Below, in pieces: positions 7,869-18,655 of a DNA stretch of 64,000 nt. The notes under the pieces were generated by a model that saw nothing but the letters and a program-made list of their open reading frames with translations, was not told the origin of the DNA and ran no database searches. The stretch is from positions 124,001 through 188,000 of the forward strand of contig JAIOPI010000014.1 in assembly GCA_021413965.1 (NCBI GenBank), written 5' to 3'. Both the position numbers and the translations under genes were made by a program. How positions within the stretch are numbered: the stretch's first letter is position 1; each line of letters starts with the position of its first letter. This DNA is from Lentisphaerota bacterium (lineage in GTDB: Bacteria > Verrucomicrobiota > Kiritimatiellia > UBA8416 > JAIOPI01).

Positions 7869-8927
7869 ATGAGCATGACTTCCCGTGAACGCTGGCTGGC
7901 GCTCTTCAACCGTCAGAAGCCAGACCGCATTCCAACGGACTACTGGGCGACGAACGAGGTGACGGAGCGGCTGCAGCGCGAGCTGGGGTGCCCGACGCTT
8001 CGCGACCTGTGCAACAAGCTGCACATCGATCGTCCGGATGTGATCGGTGCGAACCGGACCGTGACGAAGCATCCCGTCATTCCCGATGCGGACATCTGGG
8101 GCATGCGTTACCGGCCGGTGGACTACGGCACGGGCAAATACCACGAATTCGCCTTCCATCCTCTGGCAGAGATGACGGAGGTCGAGCAGATCCACGCCTT
8201 CCAGTGGCCCAGCCCGGACGACCATGATTTCGAGGCCGCGCGGCGGCAGTTCGCCGAGCATGATGGCCGCTTCCCCTTGCTGTGCGGCTACTACGAGCCG
8301 TTTCTGCGCTACTGCGCCATGCGCGGCATAGAACAGTCCATGATCGACCTGGTCGCGGAGCCTGACATCGCCGACGCCATCCTGCAGCACCTCTTCGACT
8401 ACCACTACCGCCTCAACGCGCGGCTGTTCGAGCTCGGCCAGGGCCGCATCGACTTGACCTTCGTGGCCGAAGATCTTGGCGGCCAGGCGAGTCTGCTGAT
8501 GAGCCTCGACCACATCCGGCGTTTCATCCTGCCGAATCAGAAGAAGATGGCGGACCTCGCGCGCAGCTTCGGCATTCACATCCACTATCACACCGACGGC
8601 GCCGCGCGGGCCGTGATTCCGGACTTGATTCAGGTCACCGGCATCGAGACGCTGAACCCCATCCAATGGCGTTGTCCGGGGATGGAGCGCGAAGGGCTGG
8701 TGCGCGATTTCGGCGACAAGATCATCTTCCACGGCGCGGTGGATAATCAGCAGACCCTGCCCTTCGGCACGCCGGCCGATGTGCGCCAGGAGGTGCTGGA
8801 CAACCTGCGCATTTTTGCCTGGCCGGCGCGCTGGATCTGCGCGCCCTGCCACAACCTGCAGCCCATCTCCCCGACCGCCAATATCCTGGCCTTGTACGAG
8901 ACGATTTGGGAAGAAGGCCGGCTCTAG
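7869..8927 (+). CDS. URO-D-family methyltransferase, MtaA/corrinoid-type
   Basis: A 352-aa uroporphyrinogen-decarboxylase-fold protein. It is unlikely to be heme-pathway HemE because it is directly followed by a corrinoid protein, the arrangement seen in cobalamin-dependent methyltransferase systems (MtaA/MtbA-like). Candidate metal ligands are His239 and His241 in HYHTDG and Cys327 in APCHNLQP; the family's methyltransferases use a His/Cys zinc site. The opening TSRERWLALFNRQKPDRIP is typical of this subgroup. ATG 7869 is preferred over the open frame from 7746 because the family start (MSMTSRER) begins there and GAGAGG precedes it. First gene of the plus-strand run to 20693; it starts 25 nt before the corrinoid gene. 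The methyl donor or acceptor is unknown; an O-methylated sugar is inferred from context. Confidence 0.88.
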   Translation: MSMTSRERWLALFNRQKPDRIPTDYWATNEVTERLQRELGCPTLRDLCNKLHIDRPDVIGANRTVTKHPVIPDADIWGMRYRPVDYGTGKYHEFAFHPLAEMTEVEQIHAFQWPSPDDHDFEAARRQFAEHDGRFPLLCGYYEPFLRYCAMRGIEQSMIDLVAEPDIADAILQHLFDYHYRLNARLFELGQGRIDLTFVAEDLGGQASLLMSLDHIRRFILPNQKKMADLARSFGIHIHYHTDGAARAVIPDLIQVTGIETLNPIQWRCPGMEREGLVRDFGDKIIFHGAVDNQQTLPFGTPADVRQEVLDNLRIFAWPARWICAPCHNLQPISPTANILALYETIWEEGRL

Positions 8928-8951
8928 CCGACAACAAGAAGGAGTGCACGC

Positions 8952-9596
8952 GTGAGCAAGGTGACGGAACTGTATGACGCCATTCTGTGTGGGAACCTGA
9001 AGCTGGCAGTGGAGGTGACCGAAACGGCGCTCAAGGGAGGGGCGGACCCCAAGGCCCTGGTTGACACGTACATGATTCCGGCCATGGACGAAGTTGGCCG
9101 CCGCTTCGAAGCCAACGAATATTTCGTGCCCGAGCTGTTGATTGCCGCGCGCGCCATGAAGGGGGCGCTGCAGCTCGTGCGCCCGCTGCTGCTCGCGCAG
9201 AAAGTCCAGCCGGTCGGCCGCGTCGCGATCGGCACCGTCAAGGGCGACCTGCACGACATCGGCAAGAATCTCGTGGCGGCCATGCTGGAGGGGGGCGGAT
9301 TTGAAATCGTCGACCTGGGCGTGGATGTGTCGGCGGAGAAGTTCGTTCAGGCCATCAAGGAGAAGCAGGTCAACGTGGTCTGCCTCTCGGCCCTGCTGAC
9401 CACGACGATGCCGGGGATGAAGGACATCATCAAGGCCATCGAGGATGCCGGGGCGCGCCAGCGGGTGAAGATCCTGGTCGGCGGGGCGCCGGTGACGCGT
9501 CAGTACGCGGACCAGATCGGCGCCGATGGGTTCAGCGACAATGCCAGCGGGGCGGTCGCGGAAGCGCGCAAGCTTCTGGGGATTGCCGCCCACTAG
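8952..9596 (+). CDS. Corrinoid (B12-binding) methyltransferase protein, MtaC/MtbC type
   Basis: A 214-aa corrinoid carrier. Residues 1-85 are the four-helix B12-binding cap (AILCGNLKLAVEVTETAL, MDEVGRRFEANEYFVPELL). Residues 90-214 are the Rossmann-like cobalamin domain with the base-on motif DxHxxG as D99-L-H101-D-I-G104, then VVCLSALLTTTM and the GGAPVT loop. His101 would be the lower cobalt ligand. Length and domains are those of stand-alone methylamine or methanol-type corrinoid proteins rather than methionine synthase. The start is GTG 8952 with AAGGAG just upstream. It should carry a methyl group between the neighbouring URO-D protein and another methyltransferase, possibly the URO-D protein at 11100. 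No reductive activase (RamA-like) is encoded in the window. Confidence 0.95.
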   Translation: MSKVTELYDAILCGNLKLAVEVTETALKGGADPKALVDTYMIPAMDEVGRRFEANEYFVPELLIAARAMKGALQLVRPLLLAQKVQPVGRVAIGTVKGDLHDIGKNLVAAMLEGGGFEIVDLGVDVSAEKFVQAIKEKQVNVVCLSALLTTTMPGMKDIIKAIEDAGARQRVKILVGGAPVTRQYADQIGADGFSDNASGAVAEARKLLGIAAH

Positions 9597-9665
9597 CCGC
9601 CTGCCAGACTTCGGCTTCGCCTCCGCCCGCCAAGCTGCTAACGTATGAGGGCTGCCTGTGCGGGG

Positions 9666-9683
9666 GGGGCGTGAGTCCGCCCC
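9666..9683. terminator. GC hairpin between corrinoid and oxidoreductase genes
   Basis: GGGGCG-tgagtc-CGCCCC forms a 6-bp GC stem with a 6-nt loop, 70 nt after the corrinoid stop, with no T-run. It could attenuate or punctuate transcription rather than end it, because all following genes stay on the plus strand. The preceding stretch 9597-9640 has a CTTCGGCTTCGCC segment that may be an intergenic repeat, but I cannot check other copies. Confidence 0.3.
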
Positions 9684-9723
9684 GAGACGCACACGACGCC
9701 CCATGCATAAAGAAGGAACTGGC

Positions 9724-11010
<1,287 letters not shown>

Positions 11011-11099
11011 CCGGCGTCCTGCCATGTTGATCCCGGGCACCTTTCCGAGTGGACGCGAACCGCCATGGTGGCCGTGGGCGGCTCAAGGAGCGTGAAGCG

Positions 11100-12173
11100 A
11101 TGCATGATCCGGCATACGAGAGTTACATGGGCCTGGGCCCCAAACGCATCGCGCATTGGGAACACTGGTCGAACCCGGACGCCGAGACCTACCTGACGGG
11201 CATCGACTACTACGCGCACCCGCGACTGTGCCGCCTCAAGCTGAAGGAGTTGTATCCGCAGCTGGGGCTCGGCATACCCAAGACCGATGACCCCAAGCCG
11301 CGGCCCGAGGAGCAGTCAGACCAGGGCAAGGGACGGTGGGGTGACGAATACCGCGACCACTGGCAGCAGGACGTGGCCTCCCACCGGTTCAAGTCCGAGG
11401 CAGACATGCTGAGCTTCAGCCCTTTGGCGCAGGGCGACTTCAGCGGCTGGCAGGTGGTGGTGGATGGCGACTTTCGGTCGGAAGCGGCGATCTACCAGCG
11501 CTATCGCAAGCAGTACCCGGAGGCATGGGGCGACCGGGCTCCCGCCGGCTCGTCCGCGTCTGTCGGGTTCTACAACACGATGTTCATGTGGCCGCTGCTG
11601 GTCTTCGGATATGAGAACTTCCTCAGGCTCTGCCTGGAGCCGGAGTTCGACCGGATCATGGAGGAGTTTGCCGAGATCAACCGCCGCGTGTTCCGCGCGT
11701 TCGCCAGGCTGCCGGTGAATTTCGTCGTGTGCCACGACGACATTGTCCTGGCGAACGGCCCGGTCTGCAGTCCGGCGTGGATGCACAAGCACATCTTTCC
11801 GCGCTACGAGGAGTACTGGGACATCCTGAAGCGGGCTGGTAAAGAGGTTCTCTTCATGGTGGACGGATGCGTGGATACCTATGTCGATGACGTCATGGCC
11901 TGCGGCGCGCGCGGGATCATCAGCGAGCCGTTCACCAACTACAAAGCGATCGCGCGGCGATATCCGAATTGCTTTATCGCGGGCGAGGGCGACAACCGCG
12001 TTCTGATGCGGAACGAGCCAGGCGAAATTCGGGCCATGGTCGAGTCGATGGTCGAAACGGGAAGGATGTCCGGCGGCTACATGATGTGCATCGGGAATCA
12101 CATTCCCTTCAACGTCCCGCCGGAGGCGGTGAAGCGGTACCTCGAGCTGTCAGCGGAGCTGGCCCACCGATAG
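11100..12173 (+). CDS. URO-D-family protein, divergent subgroup
   Basis: A 357-aa URO-D-fold protein that differs from the one at 7869. The start is long and acidic (YMGLGPKRIAHWEHWSNPDAETY), and the putative metal region reads MVDGCVDTYVDDV and later MMCIGNHIPFNVPPEAV, so the HxH pair is replaced by a single Cys and Asp. The C-terminal N-x-P-P-E arrangement is shared with URO-D methyltransferases. ATG 11100 has AAGGAG nearby and starts where sequence conservation seems to begin. It could be the substrate-specific methyltransferase partner of the corrinoid protein, with the 7869 product as the second methyltransferase. Which of the two takes which role cannot be read from sequence. Confidence 0.85.
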   Translation: MHDPAYESYMGLGPKRIAHWEHWSNPDAETYLTGIDYYAHPRLCRLKLKELYPQLGLGIPKTDDPKPRPEEQSDQGKGRWGDEYRDHWQQDVASHRFKSEADMLSFSPLAQGDFSGWQVVVDGDFRSEAAIYQRYRKQYPEAWGDRAPAGSSASVGFYNTMFMWPLLVFGYENFLRLCLEPEFDRIMEEFAEINRRVFRAFARLPVNFVVCHDDIVLANGPVCSPAWMHKHIFPRYEEYWDILKRAGKEVLFMVDGCVDTYVDDVMACGARGIISEPFTNYKAIARRYPNCFIAGEGDNRVLMRNEPGEIRAMVESMVETGRMSGGYMMCIGNHIPFNVPPEAVKRYLELSAELAHR

Positions 12174-12207
12174 GGTGGTGGATGCCCAACGTGATGAGGA
12201 GATTCCT

Positions 12208-15200
12208 ATGTCCTGGCAGGGAATGAAGAATCTGGAGCGGCTGCAGCTCACGAAAATCCGTGAACGGATTCGTGAAATCGAGAACCGCTTCATCTGGACC
12301 GACGTCACGCCGGTGACCGATGTGGCGGCGGCGGAGTGCTCGGCGCATGTGTCTGTCTCGGACGCCAGGGCGATGCGCTACAAGCCCGTGCAGGACGGGT
12401 TGCTGTGGGGCCAGCCCTGGGGCACCTGCTGGTTCCGGCTGCGCTTCCGGATCCCCGCCCCGTTCCGCGGCGAGGCTGTCACGCTGCGCTTCGTGACCGG
12501 CGGCGAGTGCCTCATCTTTCGCGACAGCCAGCCGGTCCAGGCGCTGGACAACGGCCGGAACCAGTACATCCTGGCCGGCAAGGCACGTGGCGGAGAGCGG
12601 ATCGAACTCCTCGTGGAGGCAGGTGCAAACGGCAGCTTCGGGGATTTTGTGAAGCGCACCATGCGACAGCCGGAGCTCTCCATCTTCAACCGCGAGGTCT
12701 GGGAGGCGTACTGGGATCTCGCGACGCTGGCCGACATGGTCACCCTGGACGAGCACAAGCCATGGGCTTTTGCCGCCCGCTCGTGGGCCATGGAGCCGGA
12801 AGACACGCGCAGAGCCCGGATCGTCTACGCGCTCAGCAAGGCGGTGGATCTCTTCGATTACGATCAACCGTCGCGCGCCGCGCTGCGGGAACAGGCGCGC
12901 GCGGTGCGGCACGCGCTCAAGCCTGTTCATGCCTGCAAGGCCAATGCGTCAGCCCAAACGGCGGCCTGCATCGGGCACGCGCACATCGACGTGGCCTGGC
13001 TGTGGCCGCTGGCAGAGACCGTGCGCAAGTGCGGGCGCACGTTCTCCAACGTGCTGAACCTGATGGATCGCTACCCGGAATTCATCTTCGCGCAGAGTCA
13101 GCCGCACCTCTACGAGTTCACCAAGCAGCGGTATCCGGCGCTCTACGAACGCATCCGCCGCAAGGTCAAGGAGGGGCAGTGGATTCCCACCGGCGGCATG
13201 TGGGTGGAGGCGGACTGCAACCTGATCGGCGGCGAGAGCTTCGTGCGGCAGATCCTCCATGGGACGCGCTTCTTCCGCAAGGAGTTCGATTTCGAGGTCA
13301 AGGACATCTGGCTGCCGGACGTCTTCGGCTACAGCGCGGCGCTGCCTCAGATCATCCGGCGCAGCGGCCTCTCCTATTTTCTGACCCAGAAGATCTCGTG
13401 GAGTCAGTTCACGAAGTTCCCGCACCACACCTTCTGGTGGGAAGGGATCGACGGCACGCGCGTGCTGACGCATTTCCCGCCGGTGGATTCGTACAACGCC
13501 ATGCTGACGGGCACGGAAGTGCTGATGGCCGAGCGGCGGTATCGCCAGAAGGACCGGAGTTCCATTCAGGCGATCCCGTACGGATTCGGGGACGGCGGCG
13601 GCGGGCCGACGCCGGCCATGCTGGAGCGCATGCGGCGCTACCGCGACCTCGAGGGCATGCCGAAGACGGTCCCCATGACCGTGAAGGCGTTTTTCGCCAG
13701 GCTGGAGAAAGAGTCCGGCGACCTGCCCGCCTGGGTGGGCGAGTTGTATCTCGAGTACCACCGGGGCACATACACCACACAGGCGACCAACAAGAAGAAC
13801 AACCGGCGGTCTGAACTCGGGCTGCGGGACGCCGAGTTGCTGTCCGCGATCGCGATGACGGAGGGCCGTCGCTATCCTCAGCAACGCCTGCACGACGCCT
13901 GGAAGACGACGCTGCTGAACCAGTTCCATGACATCCTGCCGGGCAGCTCGATCGACGAGGTGTACCAGGACTCCGACCGGCAGTACGGGGAGATTCTGGA
14001 CACGGCGCGCGAGGTGCAGGCCGATGCCGTGCGCGCACTGGCGCGGAAGGTGACCACCCGTGGCCGCGGCGTGCCGGTGGTCGCCGTTAACACACTGGGC
14101 TGGGAGCGACACGGCGTGGTGACCGTAGCGGGTGCCAGGCTGGCGGCGAGGCGCCCCCACGTGGCTTGCGCGGGCGATGGCGTTGAAACGCCGGTGCAGG
14201 TGGGGCATGACGGACAAGCCCGCTTTGCGGGGCCGATCCCCTCCGTGGGCCACCGGGTTTTCCACATTCGACCGGGCCGGTGCGAGGTCCCTGCGGTCGA
14301 AGCCACGACGCGCCTGCTGGAGAACGATCGGGTGCGCGTGGAATTCGACGGCCAGGGCCGGCTGACACGCGTCTACGACAAGCGAGCAGGCCGAGACGCG
14401 CTGGAACCGGGTGCCATTGGTAACCGGCTGGTGGTCTCGGAGGACAAGATGGTGACCTGCGGCCCGGCCTGGGACATGGAGATCTTTCATAACGACAAGG
14501 TTCTGGAGCAGGATGGAACGCTGGTTTCGGCCAAGGTGGTGGAGCAGGGGCCGGTGCGGTCCGTCGTCCGCTTCGAACGCCGGATCAGCAAGTCCATCTT
14601 CCGGCAGCATGTCGTCCTGACCGCGGGATCACCCCGGATCGATTTCGAGACCGAGATCGACTGGCACGCCAAGGAGAAAGACATCATCCTGAAAGTCGCC
14701 TTCCCGGTGAACGTGCAGGCCGACAAGGCGCGCTACGAGATCCAGTTCGGCAACGTGGAGCGGCCCACGCACTGGAACCGTCCGTCCGACTTCGGCATGT
14801 TTGAAGTTCCGGCGCAAAAGTGGGCGGACCTCTCGGAGGGAGACTACGGCGTCGCGCTGCTGAACGACTGCAAGTACGGGCATGACACGCACGGCAACGT
14901 CATGCGGCTGACCCTGCTGCGCGCCCCGAAGTCGCCGGGCAAGACGGCGGACGTGGGGAAGACCCACACCCTGACGTATGCGCTGCTCCCGCACAGCGGC
15001 AGCTATATGAACGGGGTGGTGCGAGCCGCTCACGAGTTGAACGTCCCGGTTTTCGCGCAGGTCGCCGCGGCCCATGCAGGGCCGGTCCCCGCGGCGTTGA
15101 GCCGGCTGGCGGTATCGACGGAACACGTCGTCATCGACACGGTCAAGAAGGCCGAGGATGACCAGGCGATCATCGTGCGGCTCTACGAGGCGCACGGCAC

Positions 15201-15357
15201 GCACGGCCCGTGCGACTTTCAGACCACGCTGCCCGTCAAGCGGGTGGTCGAGACGGACCTGATGGAACGCGAGGAGCGGCCCGTCGCGTTTCGCGGAGGG
15301 AAAGCGACGCTGCACGTGGCGCCCTTCCAGATCATGACCTTGAAACTCATCTGGTGA
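12208..15357 (+). CDS. GH38 alpha-mannosidase
   Basis: A 1049-aa alpha-mannosidase of full family length with no signal peptide, so probably cytoplasmic. The N-terminal beta-domain (about 1-240) is followed by the catalytic barrel: zinc ligands H259 and D261 in GHAHIDVAWLW, catalytic nucleophile D371 in WLPDVFGYS, and the later His in QFHDILPGSSID. The helical middle domain has the usual EYHRGTYT and K-rich segments, and the C-terminal beta-sandwich extends to the end. ATG 12208 has AGGAG 7 nt upstream; the frame reaches back to a GTG at 12175. GH38 enzymes release terminal alpha-mannose from oligosaccharides. The downstream ABC transporter could supply such substrates. Confidence 0.97.
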   Translation: MSWQGMKNLERLQLTKIRERIREIENRFIWTDVTPVTDVAAAECSAHVSVSDARAMRYKPVQDGLLWGQPWGTCWFRLRFRIPAPFRGEAVTLRFVTGGECLIFRDSQPVQALDNGRNQYILAGKARGGERIELLVEAGANGSFGDFVKRTMRQPELSIFNREVWEAYWDLATLADMVTLDEHKPWAFAARSWAMEPEDTRRARIVYALSKAVDLFDYDQPSRAALREQARAVRHALKPVHACKANASAQTAACIGHAHIDVAWLWPLAETVRKCGRTFSNVLNLMDRYPEFIFAQSQPHLYEFTKQRYPALYERIRRKVKEGQWIPTGGMWVEADCNLIGGESFVRQILHGTRFFRKEFDFEVKDIWLPDVFGYSAALPQIIRRSGLSYFLTQKISWSQFTKFPHHTFWWEGIDGTRVLTHFPPVDSYNAMLTGTEVLMAERRYRQKDRSSIQAIPYGFGDGGGGPTPAMLERMRRYRDLEGMPKTVPMTVKAFFARLEKESGDLPAWVGELYLEYHRGTYTTQATNKKNNRRSELGLRDAELLSAIAMTEGRRYPQQRLHDAWKTTLLNQFHDILPGSSIDEVYQDSDRQYGEILDTAREVQADAVRALARKVTTRGRGVPVVAVNTLGWERHGVVTVAGARLAARRPHVACAGDGVETPVQVGHDGQARFAGPIPSVGHRVFHIRPGRCEVPAVEATTRLLENDRVRVEFDGQGRLTRVYDKRAGRDALEPGAIGNRLVVSEDKMVTCGPAWDMEIFHNDKVLEQDGTLVSAKVVEQGPVRSVVRFERRISKSIFRQHVVLTAGSPRIDFETEIDWHAKEKDIILKVAFPVNVQADKARYEIQFGNVERPTHWNRPSDFGMFEVPAQKWADLSEGDYGVALLNDCKYGHDTHGNVMRLTLLRAPKSPGKTADVGKTHTLTYALLPHSGSYMNGVVRAAHELNVPVFAQVAAAHAGPVPAALSRLAVSTEHVVIDTVKKAEDDQAIIVRLYEAHGTHGPCDFQTTLPVKRVVETDLMEREERPVAFRGGKATLHVAPFQIMTLKLIW

Positions 15358-15380
15358 CCACCGCCGGAGGAAGGCGTTCG

Positions 15381-17039
15381 ATGCATGAGCGGCAGCTTCG
15401 ACTCGAGCGTGCACACCGTTGCCGCCGGCGGACGGCGGCGCTTGCGGTTTGGGTGTGCGCACTGGGCCTTGGAGCGCTGGGTGCCGGCTGCACCAGCCCG
15501 CCGTGCGTGTCCATACAAGGAGCCCCCATGATCAGCCTGAGCGACCTGTTACGAGAGATGACGGACCGCGATGCGCTGGCGCGCTGGCCGCAGGCGGAAT
15601 ACGCCTGCCGTCAGGCCAGCAGCTACGATCGCGCCCAGACTGACCCGACCGACCGGAAGACCTGGTTCGCCAACAAGGACCACAGCGAGTTCATCCGCAT
15701 CGAGACCACGCCGCGCGGCAAGGAGTGGGTGGTGATGGAGGACCGCTCGCCGGGGTGTGTCACCCGCATCTGGACCGCGTACGAACCGAAGCTGGATGGC
15801 CAGATCATCCGGTTCTACCTCGACGACAATCCGGAGCCGGCGATCGAGGAGTCCTTCGTCGCGCTCCTCCGCGGCGATCGATTTGCGAAGGAGCCGTTCG
15901 CCTTCGTGTCGTCGGACGAGAAGGACGCGCCCCAGATGGAAGGGCTGCCGCCAGGCCATCCGCCGCAGGTGGGGCTGGATTTCTTCCTGCCGGTTCCGTA
16001 CGCGCGCAGCTGCAAGATCACCTTCAGCGGCGAGCCGCTCTTCTACCACGTCAACTACCGGTCCTACGCGCCGGGCACCGCCGTGGAATCGTTCTCCATG
16101 GAGCGCTGCCGCGCGGCGGGAAACACCGCCGCACAGGTGGCGAAGGTGCTGCTGGGCTCCGGGAACGTGGTGGCGGCGCCGCCGGTGCGCCAGGTGGCGC
16201 GACTCGAGCCGGGACAGGCCCTGTCGGTCGACGCCCCGCGTGGGCCCGGCGCCATCCGGTCGCTGACGCTGCGTCTGCCGGCGACGCTGGCGAAGGACGA
16301 CCTGCGCGCGCTCGTGATCAAGGCCACGTTCGACGGCGAGGACCCCGTGAGCTGCCCGGTCTCGGAGTTCTTCGGCGGCGGCATTCGGGTGAGCCCGGTG
16401 CGGAACTGGGTGAGCGCGGTGGCCTCCAATGGCGACTTCACCAGCTGGTGGGTGATGCCGTACCGGGGCGCCGCCCGGGTGCGGCTCGTCAACACGGGGA
16501 CGAAGGTCGTGGATGCCGATCTGGCGTTGACGGCAGGCCCATGGACGTGGGACGAGCGTTCGCTGCTCTTTCATGCGACCTGGCGGATGTCCGCGCCCAT
16601 TGAGGGGCAAGTGCCGCAGGATTGGAACTACGTCACGATTACGGGCCGAGGCGTGTACGCCGGCGATACGCTTTCGGTACTGAACCCGCAGCCGTTCTGG
16701 TACGGCGAAGGTGACGAGCGCGTCTACATCGACGGCGAGACGTTCCCGTCGCACCTGGGCACGGGCACCGAGGACTACTACGGCTTTGCGTGGGGCATGG
16801 CCCACGAGTTCAGTTCGCCGTTTGTGTCCATGCCGCTGCGGGAGACGCGCGGGAAGAAGGACTGGAGCGGGCATACCACCACGACCCGCGTGCGCGTGCT
16901 CGACGCCATTCCGTTCCGCACGTCGCTGCGCTTTGACATGGAAGCCTGGCACTGGCCGGACTGGAAGCCGATGGAGTATGCCGCCGCCACCTTCTGGTAC
17001 GCCCGGCCCGGGGCCACGCACAACCGGGACTTGCGGTAG
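15381..17039 (+). CDS. DUF2961 lipoprotein
   Basis: A 552-aa protein with a lipoprotein signal: a basic N-terminus, the hydrophobic run AALAVWVCALGLGALGAG and a lipobox Cys. The body is DUF2961, a beta-rich carbohydrate-active family known to include alpha-fructan and arabinofuranan hydrolases (GH172). Recognisable motifs are WFANKDHSEFIRIE, MEDRSPGCVTRIW, the core GTGTEDYYGFAWG, and RVRVLDAIPF. The GTEDYY segment holds the acidic residue expected at the active site of the trimeric enzymes. ATG 15381 follows GGAGGAAGG and starts the signal peptide. It is probably periplasm-facing and feeds the transporter encoded next. Confidence 0.9.
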   Translation: MHERQLRLERAHRCRRRTAALAVWVCALGLGALGAGCTSPPCVSIQGAPMISLSDLLREMTDRDALARWPQAEYACRQASSYDRAQTDPTDRKTWFANKDHSEFIRIETTPRGKEWVVMEDRSPGCVTRIWTAYEPKLDGQIIRFYLDDNPEPAIEESFVALLRGDRFAKEPFAFVSSDEKDAPQMEGLPPGHPPQVGLDFFLPVPYARSCKITFSGEPLFYHVNYRSYAPGTAVESFSMERCRAAGNTAAQVAKVLLGSGNVVAAPPVRQVARLEPGQALSVDAPRGPGAIRSLTLRLPATLAKDDLRALVIKATFDGEDPVSCPVSEFFGGGIRVSPVRNWVSAVASNGDFTSWWVMPYRGAARVRLVNTGTKVVDADLALTAGPWTWDERSLLFHATWRMSAPIEGQVPQDWNYVTITGRGVYAGDTLSVLNPQPFWYGEGDERVYIDGETFPSHLGTGTEDYYGFAWGMAHEFSSPFVSMPLRETRGKKDWSGHTTTTRVRVLDAIPFRTSLRFDMEAWHWPDWKPMEYAAATFWYARPGATHNRDLR

Positions 17040-17083
17040 CGGCATTCCGAGACGTCGACGTTTCTGATACGGTTTCCGTCGCC

Positions 17084-18655
17084 ATGTCGTTCCTGATGAT
17101 GCATCCGGCCCAGACAACCAGCGTTCTTCGCATGGACGGAATCGGCATGCGCTTCGGGCCGGTGACGGTGCTCGACGACGTGTCGTTCGACCTGCGGGCC
17201 GGCGAGGTTCATGTGCTGGCGGGCGAGAACGGCGCCGGCAAGAGCACGCTTATCAAGATCCTCGCCGGCGTGCACCGGCCCTGCGGTGGGACGATGACGC
17301 TGGACGGCTGTGCCTACGCGCCGGCCGGGCCGAACGACGCGACCCACCGCGGCGTGGCGGTCGTGCACCAGGAGCTCTCGCTCATCCCGGCCATGTCCGT
17401 GGCCGACAACCTGTTCCTGGGGTGCGAGCGGACGCGCGGCGGCTGGGTGGACCACGCCTCGCAGCACGCGGCGGCGCGCCGCGCGCTGGCAGGGATCGGG
17501 CTGGAACTGGACGTCACGCGCGCCGTGGAGAGTTTTCCGATCGGGGTGCGGCAGATGATCGAAATCGGCAAGGCGCTCGCGCACGAGGCGCGGGTCCTCG
17601 TCATGGACGAGCCGACCAGTGCGCTCAACGCCCAGGAGGCCGAGCAGCTCTTCGCGCTCGTTGCCCTGCTCAAGGGCCGCGGCTGCGGCCTGGTCTACAT
17701 CACGCACAAGATGGAGGAGATCGAGCGGCTGGCCGACCGCATCACTGTCTTGCGCGACGGTCGGCGGGTCGGGACGGCCCCGCGGGCCGAGCTGCCGATG
17801 GAGAGGTTGGTCGAGTGGATGGTGGGCCGGGAGGTCGGCGAACGCTTCCCGCGGCATGCGCCACACGCGGGAGAGGAGCTCCTGCGCCTCACCGGGTTCA
17901 GCGTGTTTTCCGGCGGCCGCTCCGCGCGGCCCACGGTGGATGGCGTCTCGCTCACCGTGCGCCGCGGCGAGATCGTCGGGCTCGGTGGCCTGCAGGGCAG
18001 CGGGGGCTCGGAACTGATGGGCGGGCTTTTCGGGGCCTACGGCGCGCGCACCTCCGGCACGGCTGCGGTTCGCGGCCGCGCGGCGCGGTTCACGGCGCCC
18101 CGGCAGGCGATCCGGGCCGGGCTCGCCTACGTCACCAACGACCGCAAAGCCTCCGGGCTCGTGCTCGATCAGACCATTGTCTTTAACGCGACGCTTGCCG
18201 ATCTCCCGCGGCTCAGCCCGTTCGGGTGGCGCCGCCCGCGCGCCGAACGCGCGGCGGCGCGCGAGGCCACGCAGCCGCTGCAACTCCGTGCGGACTCCCT
18301 GGACATGTCGGTGGGCGCGCTCTCCGGCGGCAACCAGCAGAAGGTCGTGGTGGCCAAGTGGCTGCGTCTCGGCCCGGACCTGCTGTTGCTCGACGAACCC
18401 ACCCGCGGCATTGACGTGGGCGCCAAGCGGGAACTATACAGCCTCCTCAACGCGTGGACTGCCCGCGGCATGGGCATCCTCATGATCACGTCGGAGATGC
18501 CCGAACTGCTCGCCATGAGCGACCGCATCGTGGTCCTCCACCGTGGCCGCGCCACGGCGACGCTGACCGCCGCGGAGGCCACGGCGGAGCGGGTGCTGGC
18601 CGCGGCGATGGGGCAGGGGGGCGCATCACGTGTCACGGAGGCAACTCAATCATGA
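17084..18655 (+). CDS. Sugar ABC transporter ATPase, RbsA/MglA type
   Basis: A 523-aa double-ATPase subunit. The first domain has an intact Walker A GENGAGKST (47-55), an RQMIEIGKAL segment in the signature position, and Walker B VLVMDEPTSAL. The second domain has the degenerate Walker A typical of this family (GLGGLQGSGGSEL), signature LSGGNQQKVVVAKWL and Walker B LLLLDEPTRGID. This asymmetric layout is that of RbsA/XylG/MglA, which energise import of monosaccharides. The permease ATG overlaps its stop (ATGA at 18652-18655). With the next two genes it makes a complete importer. Confidence 0.96.
   Translation: MSFLMMHPAQTTSVLRMDGIGMRFGPVTVLDDVSFDLRAGEVHVLAGENGAGKSTLIKILAGVHRPCGGTMTLDGCAYAPAGPNDATHRGVAVVHQELSLIPAMSVADNLFLGCERTRGGWVDHASQHAAARRALAGIGLELDVTRAVESFPIGVRQMIEIGKALAHEARVLVMDEPTSALNAQEAEQLFALVALLKGRGCGLVYITHKMEEIERLADRITVLRDGRRVGTAPRAELPMERLVEWMVGREVGERFPRHAPHAGEELLRLTGFSVFSGGRSARPTVDGVSLTVRRGEIVGLGGLQGSGGSELMGGLFGAYGARTSGTAAVRGRAARFTAPRQAIRAGLAYVTNDRKASGLVLDQTIVFNATLADLPRLSPFGWRRPRAERAAAREATQPLQLRADSLDMSVGALSGGNQQKVVVAKWLRLGPDLLLLDEPTRGIDVGAKRELYSLLNAWTARGMGILMITSEMPELLAMSDRIVVLHRGRATATLTAAEATAERVLAAAMGQGGASRVTEATQS

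Noticed and set aside
7869-8927. Heme-pathway uroporphyrinogen decarboxylase (HemE)
   Set aside because: No other heme genes are nearby, the gene pairs with a corrinoid protein, and the HYHTDG and APCHN pattern is methyltransferase-like.
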